DNA of 51,246 nt from JBFGJY01 sp041576975 (lineage in GTDB: Bacteria > Pseudomonadota > Gammaproteobacteria > UBA4575). The number at the start of each line of letters is the position of its first letter. Position 1 is the stretch's first letter. Below, one piece after another: positions 17,114-24,872 of the stretch. Location: the NCBI GenBank assembly GCA_041576975.1, contig JBFGJY010000012.1, positions 1 through 51,246 of the forward strand, given 5' to 3'. Under the pieces are notes generated by a model. It was not told the origin of the DNA. It was given only the letters and a program-made list of their open reading frames with translations, and searched no databases. The position numbers were made by a program, and so were the translations under genes.

Positions 17114-17563
17114 ATGTCTAGTGTAATTGGATTTGATTATGGAGAACTTAGAATAGGTGTTGCAGTTGGTCTAATAGAGATTGGCACAGCAAATCCATTA
17201 ACGACTATTAGGGCCCCAGTATCAAGATCACTGTGGAACGAAATCGACAAAATTATAGAACAATGGCAACCCAGTAAATTGATTGTGGGATGTGTTGATC
17301 ACAGCACGCAAAACAATAATATTTTAAAAAATAAAATACATCGCTTTTGTGAAAACTTGAAAGCGCGTTACCATATACCTGTAGAGACTATCGATGAGTC
17401 TTACTCCTCCGTTACCGCCTATGAAATACTTAAAGATTTGCGCAGCAAAGGTCAACGCAAAAAAATAAATAAAGCCGATATCGATAAGGCCTCTGCAGCC
17501 ATCATTTTACATTCTTGGTTATCATCTAATTTAGATCCAAACGCAACAGATCCCGACAAATGA
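17114..17563 (+). CDS. ruvX: YqgF/RuvX-type RNase H-fold nuclease, divergent
   Basis: Family of putative Holliday-junction resolvases and pre-16S rRNA nucleases. The ATG chosen gives MSSVIGFDYG, matching the family start; an upstream TTG at 17063 would add 17 residues. The acidic residues are present: D7 of GFDYGELRIGVAVG, the DES of ETIDESYSSVTAYE, and the Asp of DIDKASAAIIL. The middle motif, usually VVGLPxxxDGS, is changed to IVGCVDHSTQ. It overlaps pyrR by 4 bp (ATGA), indicating translational coupling. It could be active but is unusual. Confidence 0.85.
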   Translation: MSSVIGFDYGELRIGVAVGLIEIGTANPLTTIRAPVSRSLWNEIDKIIEQWQPSKLIVGCVDHSTQNNNILKNKIHRFCENLKARYHIPVETIDESYSSVTAYEILKDLRSKGQRKKINKADIDKASAAIILHSWLSSNLDPNATDPDK

Positions 17564-18057
17564 CTGAATTAAATGTTCAACAACTGTTAGGAAAGCTTGC
17601 CAAAGAGCTAAGTATACATATGGATGAAAATAATATAAGCAATCCAATTTTTATTGGTATTCGCACTGGCGGAGTATGGGTAGCTAAACATCTCCAGTCA
17701 TTGTTGAACAATAAAGATGAACTTGGTGTTCTAGATATCACATTCTATCGTGATGACTTCAGTCGTGTAGGTATTCAACCGACTGTTAAACCATCACAAT
17801 TGCCCTTAAGCGTTGATGATAAACACATAATCTTAATCGACGATGTGCTGCATACTGGACGCACAGTACGTGCTGCTTTGAATGAAATTTTTGATTACGG
17901 CCGCCCAGCTTCGGTAAGTTTGGTCGTATTAGTGCAACGAAATGGCAGAGAATTACCAATTCAAGCTGATGTAGTAGGGGACTCTCTGAAATTAGATGCT
18001 AAACAACAAGTAAAACTGAGTGGCCCAGATCCCTTGAGCCTACAGATTGTAAATTAA
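17560..18057 (+). CDS. pyrR: PyrR uracil phosphoribosyltransferase / pyr regulator
   Basis: A 165-residue type I phosphoribosyltransferase. The PRPP-binding motif ILIDDVLHTGRT lies at 91-102, preceded by GIRTGGVWVA (33-42) and followed by the C-terminal GDSLKLDA seen in PyrR. It can form UMP from uracil and PRPP. In Gram-positive bacteria it is an RNA-binding attenuator; in gammaproteobacteria a regulatory role is less sure. It precedes pyrB by 7 bp. Confidence 0.95.
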   Translation: MTELNVQQLLGKLAKELSIHMDENNISNPIFIGIRTGGVWVAKHLQSLLNNKDELGVLDITFYRDDFSRVGIQPTVKPSQLPLSVDDKHIILIDDVLHTGRTVRAALNEIFDYGRPASVSLVVLVQRNGRELPIQADVVGDSLKLDAKQQVKLSGPDPLSLQIVN

Positions 18058-18064
18058 CTCTTTC

Positions 18065-19006
18065 ATGCGACATTTTTTAAATATAGGCGGACTCAGTAGC
18101 GAAGAAATTACTCATATTCTTGATACCGCGGAGTCATTTACTAGTGTTGATGGCCAAACAGTGAAGAAAGTACCGCTACTTCGTGGCAAAACCATTGTAA
18201 ATTTATTCTTTGAACCAAGTACTCGAACTCGTACAACATTCGAGCTCGCTGCTAAACGGCTTTCTGCAGATGTATTGAATATTAATGTAGCTACCTCTGC
18301 TACTACTAAAGGCGAAAGCTTACTCGACACATTATTTAATCTTGAAGCAATGAATACAGATATGTTCATTGTTAGGCATCCAGAAAGTGGCGCTGCAGAT
18401 TTTATTGCCAAATATGTGTCGCCTCATGTCAGCATCATTAATGCTGGGGATGGAAGACATGCGCATCCTACACAAGCCATGCTAGATATGTTTACTATTC
18501 GTAAATACTACAAAGATTTCTCCAATCTTAGAGTTGCAATTGTAGGTGATATATTGCATTCACGTGTGGCGCGCTCTCAAATCAAAGCGCTAAATATTTT
18601 AGGAATTAAAGAAGTGCGTGTTATTGCTCCTAGGACGCTATTACCAGCAAATGTTGAACAATTAGGTGTAAGCGTTTTTCAAAATTGTAAACAAGGCTTA
18701 CAAGATGTAGATGTAATAATCATGTTGCGTTTGCAAAAAGAACGCATGCAAGGTGCCTTCATACCCAGTGAGCATGAATATTTCCAACTATATGGTTTAA
18801 CACCTGAACGCCTAGTATTGGCAAAACCTAACGCGATTGTAATGCATCCAGGTCCTATCAATCGGGGTGTGGAAATCAGTTCGGAAGTGGCAGATGGCCC
18901 TCAATCCGTCATCCTGCACCAAGTAAATTTTGGTATTGCAGTGCGCATGGCAATTTTATCAATTGCCATTAGTCCAAACGACAATGGTGTGACCAATGAA
19001 ACTTGA
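18065..19006 (+). CDS. pyrB: aspartate carbamoyltransferase catalytic chain
   Basis: Condenses aspartate and carbamoyl phosphate to carbamoylaspartate, the first committed step of pyrimidine synthesis. At 313 residues it has the carbamoyl-phosphate motif FEPSTRTRT (49-57), GRHAHPTQAMLDM and the C-terminal MHPGPINRGVEI. It overlaps the following pyrC' by 11 bp. No pyrI is present; the pyrB-pyrC' pairing marks the class A ATCase in which PyrC' is a structural partner. Confidence 0.98.
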   Translation: MRHFLNIGGLSSEEITHILDTAESFTSVDGQTVKKVPLLRGKTIVNLFFEPSTRTRTTFELAAKRLSADVLNINVATSATTKGESLLDTLFNLEAMNTDMFIVRHPESGAADFIAKYVSPHVSIINAGDGRHAHPTQAMLDMFTIRKYYKDFSNLRVAIVGDILHSRVARSQIKALNILGIKEVRVIAPRTLLPANVEQLGVSVFQNCKQGLQDVDVIIMLRLQKERMQGAFIPSEHEYFQLYGLTPERLVLAKPNAIVMHPGPINRGVEISSEVADGPQSVILHQVNFGIAVRMAILSIAISPNDNGVTNET

Positions 19007-20279
19007 AATTCTAAATGGCCATCTTGTCGACCCAAAAAATGAAATTGACCAAGCGGCAGATTTGTTTATAGCGGACGGGAAAGTTGTTGCCATAGCTAAG
19101 CCGCCAGATGATTGGCAGGCAGACCAAACCATCGATGCTTCAAATAGACTTGTGTTACCTGGCTTAGTCGAACTTTCTGCTAGTTTACGTGAACCTGGGT
19201 TTGAGCATAAGGCTACTATACGGTCTGAAACCGCAGCCGCGGCGGCTGCAGGCATTACAAGCCTGGCTTGTTTACCGACTACGGATCCGGTAGTGGATAC
19301 TCCTGCACAAGTCGAGCTAATCGAACAACTTTCACATGACAGCGGCCTATGTCGCGTGTATGTAATCGGTGCGTTAACAGCAGGTCTAAGAGGAGAAAGT
19401 TTAAGCGAGATGGCAGCACTGAAAGCAGCGGGCTGCGTGGGAGTCAGTAATGTTTTACAGCCTCTAAAGAGTTCTTTGGTGCTACGTCGCGCCATGGAGT
19501 ATGCATCCAGTCAAGATTTAACAATCTTTACTCATCCACTAGATCATCAACTCGCCCACAATGGTTGTGTACACGAAGGGCTTACCTCCTCGCGTTTAGG
19601 GCTGCCTGGTATACCTGCCGCTGCTGAGACTGCAGCAGTAGCATTTCAATTAGCACTCATAGAAGAACTTAATGTGCGTACGCACTTTTGTCGTCTCTCT
19701 ACTCGACGTGCAGTCAACATGATTGCACGAGCCCGCTATGACAAACTACCTATTACTGCAGATACTAGTATTCTACATTTATATTTAACTGATCAAGACA
19801 TACAAGGGTTTGACGGTTTATGTCATAACTTGCCGCCTTACCGAACACGAGAAGATCGTGAGGGATTACGCGAAGGCTTACAAGCGGGATCATTATCGGC
19901 TATTTGTGCCGACCATCAGCCACATGAAATTGAAGCTAAGCTTGCGCCATTTCAATCAACTGAACCAGGTAGTTCCACACTAGAAACATTGTTGCCCTTA
20001 GTTCTTGAGTTAGTGCAACAAGATTTATTGACTTTGAGTGAGGCAGTTCGTCTTGTAACTCAAGGACCAGCAGAAATACTTGATATTTGCGCAGGCAATT
20101 TGTGTGTAGGCGAACACGCCGATGTTTGTATTGTTGATCCAGAACTCAGCTGGATTTTAAATAGTGAAACTATGCATAGCCGTGGTAAAAATACTCCACT
20201 TTTAGGAGACGAGCTTAAAGGTTGTGTAACTCATACCATACTTGGTGGTAAATTGATTTTTGAAAATCACTTGTGGTGA
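18996..20279 (+). CDS. pyrX: dihydroorotase-like non-catalytic subunit PyrC'
   Basis: A 427-residue amidohydrolase-fold protein of the class I dihydroorotase family. In active enzymes the strand-1 motif is D-x-H-x-H followed by LREPG; here it reads ELSASLREPG (59-68), with both metal-binding histidines replaced by serine at 61 and 63. The later H-V-S-T motif is also altered (THFCRLST). The loss of ligands fits PyrC' (PyrX), an inactive dihydroorotase that is required to assemble the dodecameric ATCase in Pseudomonas. An active dihydroorotase should be encoded elsewhere. Confidence 0.9.
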   Translation: MKLEILNGHLVDPKNEIDQAADLFIADGKVVAIAKPPDDWQADQTIDASNRLVLPGLVELSASLREPGFEHKATIRSETAAAAAAGITSLACLPTTDPVVDTPAQVELIEQLSHDSGLCRVYVIGALTAGLRGESLSEMAALKAAGCVGVSNVLQPLKSSLVLRRAMEYASSQDLTIFTHPLDHQLAHNGCVHEGLTSSRLGLPGIPAAAETAAVAFQLALIEELNVRTHFCRLSTRRAVNMIARARYDKLPITADTSILHLYLTDQDIQGFDGLCHNLPPYRTREDREGLREGLQAGSLSAICADHQPHEIEAKLAPFQSTEPGSSTLETLLPLVLELVQQDLLTLSEAVRLVTQGPAEILDICAGNLCVGEHADVCIVDPELSWILNSETMHSRGKNTPLLGDELKGCVTHTILGGKLIFENHLW

Positions 20280-21186
20280 ACTTAATCTGGACTCAATTAA
20301 ACATGGAGAAGTTCGACTGAAGACTCATCGTAATACCATCTTTGAAGAATGTGCTGAAGTCATATGTCATGAATCTTTGGCAGCACAACAATATGTCATA
20401 CAGTTATACGCACCAAAGTGTGCTCAACATGCACATGCTGGCAACTTTGTACATCTACAATGTAATCATCAATTAGCAATGCGACGCCCTTATTCCATCA
20501 TGCGCAGTGACCCTAATACAGGATACATCGACATTCTTTATAAAATTGTAGGCCAAGGTAGCTCTTACCTCGCAACACATAGGGCTGGTGACAAAATTCA
20601 GTGTTTGGGCCCTATTGGAAATGCATTCACAGTCAGTGATGCTACAACGCATCCGTTACTGCTAGGTGGCGGAGTTGGTATACCACCAATGATTTTTCTA
20701 GCAGATGAACTTCGAAAGAAATCAAAGCTGTTTCCTTTTGTGATCATGGGGTCTGAAATCCCGTTTCCATTTAAAACCAAACCCTCAAAAATACTGGTGC
20801 AAAACATACCCAATGATGTCATCGCAGCCATGCCTTTATTGGATGATTGGGGTATAGCTTCGCGCTTAACTAGTCTACAGGGTTACCAAGGCTGTTTTGA
20901 AGGTTATGTACATGAACTTGCCGAGCGCTGGTTTACAAACTTAGACAAACAAACACAACAAGGCGTAGAAATAGTCGCCTGCGGCCCAACTCAAATGCTC
21001 GAAGCCGTCGCTGATTTTGCTAAGCGCTACCAAATTCCCTGCCACGTATCCTTAGAAGAACACATGGCGTGCGCAGTAGGCGGCTGCGCAGGTTGTGTAG
21101 TGCCCTACAAAGAAAACAACAAAGTCACTGCAATGAAACGTGTCTGCGTCGATGGCCCAATTTTTAATGCAGAAAATATTTTTTAA
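20260..21186 (+). CDS. PyrK-like dihydroorotate dehydrogenase electron-transfer protein
   Basis: A 308-residue FAD and 2Fe-2S protein of the ferredoxin-reductase superfamily. FAD binding is marked by RRPYSI (75-80), the NAD/FAD glycine loop by GGGVGIPP (136-143), and the iron-sulfur cluster by C271, C276, C279 and C296 in the CxxxxCxxC...C spacing of PyrK. PyrK passes electrons from class 1B PyrD to NAD. No pyrD is adjacent, so the partner is unknown. The start is a TTG inside the pyrC' end (20-bp overlap); no in-frame ATG exists before the FAD domain. It is the last gene of the pyr operon, followed by a terminator. Confidence 0.85.
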   Translation: MKITCGELNLDSIKHGEVRLKTHRNTIFEECAEVICHESLAAQQYVIQLYAPKCAQHAHAGNFVHLQCNHQLAMRRPYSIMRSDPNTGYIDILYKIVGQGSSYLATHRAGDKIQCLGPIGNAFTVSDATTHPLLLGGGVGIPPMIFLADELRKKSKLFPFVIMGSEIPFPFKTKPSKILVQNIPNDVIAAMPLLDDWGIASRLTSLQGYQGCFEGYVHELAERWFTNLDKQTQQGVEIVACGPTQMLEAVADFAKRYQIPCHVSLEEHMACAVGGCAGCVVPYKENNKVTAMKRVCVDGPIFNAENIF

Positions 21187-21208
21187 TCGTTCCAAGCGCA
21201 ACACGCCT

Positions 21209-21232
21209 AAAACGACCATTTTTTGTCGTTTT
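21209..21232 (+). terminator. rho-independent terminator after the pyr operon
   Basis: A perfect 8-bp stem AAAACGAC/GTCGTTTT with an 8-nt loop, starting 23 bp after the stop of the PyrK-like gene; the stem itself ends in four T. It fits the end of the gshB-to-pyr transcript. Confidence 0.7.
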
Positions 21233-21339
21233 ACCTGCCGTTCCCTCACCAAGTTAGATGGGATGCCCTGAGAGGTGCTTTGAATTAAGGAAGTGGTAAT
21301 ATTCTAGAAAATCTTCAATGCAAAATTTTTAAAATATAA

Positions 21340-21367
21340 ATGTCTGCTTTTGGCCGAAAGCAGACAT
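21340..21367. repeat. perfect palindrome, TTGGCCG family copy A
   Basis: An 11-bp perfect inverted repeat (ATGTCTGCTTT / AAAGCAGACAT) around a TGGCCG loop. The core GCTNTTGGCCG...CAG recurs at 36919-36936 and 37421-37438. I recall similar palindromes as dispersed intergenic repeats in other gammaproteobacteria, but could not check. Confidence 0.65.
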
Positions 21368-21412
21368 AATTATTACGGTGAGCTCTATGCACTTATATTT
21401 GACTTAGTGGCC

Positions 21413-21595
21413 TTATTGTTTTTTCCACTTTAATAGGTTTGCAACTCGATCAAGATCATCGATCTCGACATATACAACTTTCAACTCTGTTGCCTTAATC
21501 TCAGCTAACTGAATTTTATTGTCAAGGAGAGTGGCCAACTCGTTCGGCGTCAGCGCAAGACGCGCATAACCTAGTGATGCAATGGATTTATTCAA
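21413..21595 (-). CDS. small hypothetical protein, doubtful
   Basis: A 60-residue open frame with a TTG start and only a weak ribosome binding site. Composition is protein-like (charged, Leu-rich, ending LDRVANLLKWKKQ), but I recognise no family. It lies between a palindrome and an inverted repeat in a gene-poor, apparently decayed region, so it may be a remnant of a larger gene or a chance frame. Confidence 0.25.
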   Translation of the reverse strand: MNKSIASLGYARLALTPNELATLLDNKIQLAEIKATELKVVYVEIDDLDRVANLLKWKKQ

Positions 21596-21614
21596 AATAT
21601 CGAATCTTGTTTAA

Positions 21615-21666
21615 CAATGAAAACCTGTCTGGAAACACTTGGTTTAGCTTAGAGCTGTTTTCATTG
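21615..21666. repeat. 10-bp inverted repeat with 32-bp spacer
   Basis: CAATGAAAAC at 21615-21624 is the exact reverse complement of GTTTTCATTG at 21657-21666. The arms could fold into a cruciform or hairpin with a smaller AAAC/GTTT stem inside. Such structured ends occur in IS200/IS605-type elements, and a possible TnpB tail lies 330 bp away; the link is inference. Confidence 0.4.
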
Positions 21667-21990
21667 AATATTTATGTTACGTATATCTCCTTCTTTATCG
21701 GCTATCGTTTTAAGTCCTGAACATAGCTCATCCTATCTATGCATACGTTCCTCTTGCTATTCTCTTAGCATATTTGTCCTATGAATTGTTTTATTGTTAT
21801 GAGCCCTCATTCTGAGTGCGCACAGATAATGTCTCTGCAATCCTTAACCGTTAAAGACTGTCTCAACATGATTGACTTAAGAAAGTAGTAATAATCGATT
21901 TATGCATCCATGCAATCAAGTCATTAATACCTATTGGCAAATTGAGTGAGTTTAAGTTCCATCTTTAATCTCAATATCGGTTTGAAAGCA
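21667..21990. other. gene-poor stretch between repeat and TnpB-like tail
   Basis: No open frame of useful length and no protein family was recognised in any frame. Scattered stops in all frames fit decayed DNA, possibly the rest of an insertion element, but nothing recognisable remains. Confidence 0.4.
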
Positions 21991-22167
21991 GGCAAATTTG
22001 AATGTCCACTTTGAGTCGTTAGCGTTCATAAAGATCTAAATATAGCAGCTCTTAATCGCGCATTACATCACGCTGAGAAGCGCAAGGGCTTTTCGGGACG
22101 AGGCGAAGCGGTGTTTGAGCGTAGCGAGTTCACGAGCCGCAGAAAAGACCGAACATCGCAGGTTTAA
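21991..22167 (+). pseudogene. probable remnant of IS200/IS605-type TnpB C-terminus
   Basis: One frame reads GKFECPL, a TGA, then VVSVHKDLNIAALNRAL and a basic tail. This resembles the OrfB/TnpB zinc-ribbon end, in which F-x-C-P-x-C is followed by D-x-N-A-A-x-N. If the TGA at 22012 replaced a Cys codon (TGT or TGC), the C-x-x-C pair would be restored. The following 22081-22165 is GC-rich and hairpin-prone (GGCGAAGCGG, GAGCGTAGCGAG), unlike the AT-rich surroundings. The match is short, so family assignment is tentative. The rest of any transposase is gone. Confidence 0.35.
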
Positions 22168-22305
22168 GTGATGTTAGCGCAAATGGTTTTGGGTGCTTTT
22201 GCCATAACAAAAGTACCTTGCTCTCAAGAAATAATGTTAAAAAAAAGAATACGAACTTATGAGAGAGCGAAAAAGTTACGGGGATGTAACTATAGTCATA
22301 AAGAA

Positions 22306-23649
22306 CTAATGATCCCCAAACACCGACTTCAAACGATCAAAATACCCTGAATCTTTTCCGTCCTCTTCATCAAGAACTGGATCACCCGTTTTTACATCTT
22401 TATCTTCATCCGATGGCACATAGTCCATGATTTCATGATCATCAAAGCCAACATGACTGTCTAAGACTTCCTCATCATCAAACGACTCTGAAAACTTAGG
22501 CGGATCTTTTTTTGGTTTGCTTTTGCTCGCGGGCTTTTTCAACTCAGATGGAAACTGTAAATTATCGCTAGACTCATTAACACTCTTAACCCCACCACCA
22601 AAATTAATTTGCCATTCAAGGTTGCCGCGAGAATCGGCATGCGACAGTGCATCATCGAGAGATATTTTTTCACTTTTATATAATTCGTATAAGGATTGAT
22701 CAAAGGTCTGCATCCCCACAGCTGCACCTTTTTCCATAATCGGTTTAATCTCGCCGACTTCACCACGTTTGACTAATTCAGAAATATAAGGGGTGTTAAT
22801 CATTATCTCTACTGCCGGGACACGGCCTCCTTCTACATTAGGAATCAAGCGTTGTGAAATGATTCCACGTAAGTTCAGCGACAAATCCATTAAGACCTGT
22901 GTTTTACCTTCTGACGGAAAAAAGTTCACGATACGATCAAGCGCTTGGTTGGCATTCACCGCGTGTAATGTAGTTAAACAAAGATGACCTGTATCTGCAT
23001 ATGTAATGGCTGCTTCCATAGTTTCCCTATCGCGTACCTCACCAATCATGATTAGATCAGGTGCCTCGCGCATCGCTTCGCGTAGTGCATTTTCATAAGA
23101 AAGTGTGTCAAGTCCGACTTCGCGTTGCCCGATAATGGATTTTTTATGGCTGAATGCGTATTCGATAGGGTCTTCAATAGTGAGAATATGACCGGTTTGT
23201 TCTTTATTGCGATGTTCGATCATTGCTGCCAAAGAGGTAGATTTACCTGAACCGGTTGACCCTACCACGATGATTAAACCATTTTTTTCTGCCACTAATT
23301 TTTTAAGAATTGGGGGCAAGCCTAAATCTATTAATTCTGGAATATCGCCTTTGATAAAGCGAATCACCATTGATACTTCTCCACGCTGATAATATACGTT
23401 GACACGAAATCGACCTGCACCTGCAACAGAAATACCAAGGTTCATTTCCTTAGTCATCTCAAATTCTCGAATCTGCTGATCATCCATGATGCTATAGGCA
23501 ATTTTTCGCACCACACCGGGTTCCAATACGTTTCGACTTACACGACGCGTAACACCTTCTACCTTCGTACACACTGGAGCTCCAGTAGTAAAAAACAGGT
23601 CCGAAGCATTTTGCTCGACCATTAATTTAAGATAGGGATCAATATTCAT
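22306..23649 (-). CDS. second PilU-like pilus retraction ATPase with acidic tail
   Basis: A 447-residue PilT/PilU-family hexameric ATPase. Walker A GSTGSGKST (130-138), Asp box TIEDPIEYAF, Walker B MIGEVRDRETM and His box DTGHLCLTTLHA are all intact, so it should bind and split ATP. After about residue 350 it has a tail of some 95 residues, lysine-rich then strongly acidic (FDDEEVLDS, PSDEDKDVK, DEEDGKDS), absent from ordinary PilT and PilU. It overlaps pilU by 4 bp (ATGA), so the two are translationally coupled. It is a third retraction-type ATPase in this operon; what it does differently is unknown. Confidence 0.9.
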   Translation of the reverse strand: MNIDPYLKLMVEQNASDLFFTTGAPVCTKVEGVTRRVSRNVLEPGVVRKIAYSIMDDQQIREFEMTKEMNLGISVAGAGRFRVNVYYQRGEVSMVIRFIKGDIPELIDLGLPPILKKLVAEKNGLIIVVGSTGSGKSTSLAAMIEHRNKEQTGHILTIEDPIEYAFSHKKSIIGQREVGLDTLSYENALREAMREAPDLIMIGEVRDRETMEAAITYADTGHLCLTTLHAVNANQALDRIVNFFPSEGKTQVLMDLSLNLRGIISQRLIPNVEGGRVPAVEIMINTPYISELVKRGEVGEIKPIMEKGAAVGMQTFDQSLYELYKSEKISLDDALSHADSRGNLEWQINFGGGVKSVNESSDNLQFPSELKKPASKSKPKKDPPKFSESFDDEEVLDSHVGFDDHEIMDYVPSDEDKDVKTGDPVLDEEDGKDSGYFDRLKSVFGDH

Positions 23650-24836
23650 CTAGCTTTTGCTTTTCGAACGGGGGTAATTAATCCTTCATCTTTAGTGGCT
23701 TCCTCTACTACTAAACCATCGGTACCATCAAGTAAATCTTGGCTTGTACCTGATTTGCTCTCCAATTTTAAGCGTAAGCGCAGATCGTTAACCGAGTCTG
23801 CATTGCGTAACCCGTCTTCCATGGTGATCTGTCCAGCTTCAATGAGCTGAAACAAATGCTGGTCAAAGGTCTGCATACCCAGCTCGTTAGATTTAGCAAT
23901 TAGCTCTTTCATCTGATGAACATGTCCTTTAAAGATCAGATCCGCCATTAAGGGTGAATTCAGCATGACTTCCACAGCCGGTATCCGCCCTTCTTTGTCT
24001 TTAATTGGTAATAAACGTTGTGAAATCACCGCTTTCAAGTTCAGCGAAAGATCCATTAATAATTGGTCACGGCGATCATCTGGGAAGAAGTTTATGACAC
24101 GATCCAGGGCCTGGTTGGTGCTATTTGCGTGCAACGTCGATAGACAAAGGTGACCGGTTTCTGCAAATGCAATTGCGTAATCCATAGTTTTGCGATCGCG
24201 TATCTCACCAATTAGAATTACATCGGGAGCTTGTCGCAAGGTGTTTTTGAGCGCGATATCGTAGTCGGCTGTATCCACACCAACCTCGCGCTGAGTAATA
24301 ATGCAATTTTTATGCTTATGCACAAATTCAATTGGATCTTCTATGGTGACAATATGTCCAAAACTATTTTCATTACGGTAACCCACCATAGCCGCTAATG
24401 AAGTAGATTTACCACTGCCTGTTCCCCCTACAAAAATTACCAGTCCACGTTTAGTCATTGAGACATCGCGTAAAATTGGAGGCAATCTTAAGCTTTCGAA
24501 TTTTGGAATCTCGGAGTTAATCACGCGTAGAACCATGCCAGGGCTACCGCGTTGCGCAAAAGCATTGACACGAAATCGAGAAACATTTGGAAGACTAATT
24601 GCAAAGTTACATTCTTGCGTTTCTTCATACTCTCTTGACTGCTTATCGTTCATGATGGAGCGAACCAACACTTGGGCATGGCTAGAGGTAAGAGGTTGAT
24701 TCGTCACAGGCACCATCTTGCCATCAATTTTCATAGAGGGTGGCGCACCAACTGTTATAAATAAATCTGAACCCCCTTTGGTAAGGAGGTTACGCAACAA
24801 GTCATGCATAAAGCTTATTGCCTTATCTCTATCCAT
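23646..24836 (-). CDS. pilU: PilU twitching-motility ATPase
   Basis: A 396-residue PilT paralogue, close in length to known PilU. Walker A VGGTGSGKST (136-145), TIEDPIEFVHKHK, LIGEIRDRKTM and ETGHLCLSTLHA are complete. PilU works with PilT to retract type IV pili under load. It lies 36 bp after pilT and is coupled to the second pilU-like gene downstream. No strong Shine-Dalgarno is visible before the ATG. Confidence 0.95.
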   Translation of the reverse strand: MDRDKAISFMHDLLRNLLTKGGSDLFITVGAPPSMKIDGKMVPVTNQPLTSSHAQVLVRSIMNDKQSREYEETQECNFAISLPNVSRFRVNAFAQRGSPGMVLRVINSEIPKFESLRLPPILRDVSMTKRGLVIFVGGTGSGKSTSLAAMVGYRNENSFGHIVTIEDPIEFVHKHKNCIITQREVGVDTADYDIALKNTLRQAPDVILIGEIRDRKTMDYAIAFAETGHLCLSTLHANSTNQALDRVINFFPDDRRDQLLMDLSLNLKAVISQRLLPIKDKEGRIPAVEVMLNSPLMADLIFKGHVHQMKELIAKSNELGMQTFDQHLFQLIEAGQITMEDGLRNADSVNDLRLRLKLESKSGTSQDLLDGTDGLVVEEATKDEGLITPVRKAKAR

Positions 24837-24872
24837 ATGTAAATTCCCTAATTAAATTGTTACATGACATTA

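Noticed and set aside
22168..22350. 60-codon plus frame after the TnpB-like tail
   Set aside because: Overlaps the end of the PilU-like gene, basic and repetitive, no domain; probably chance.
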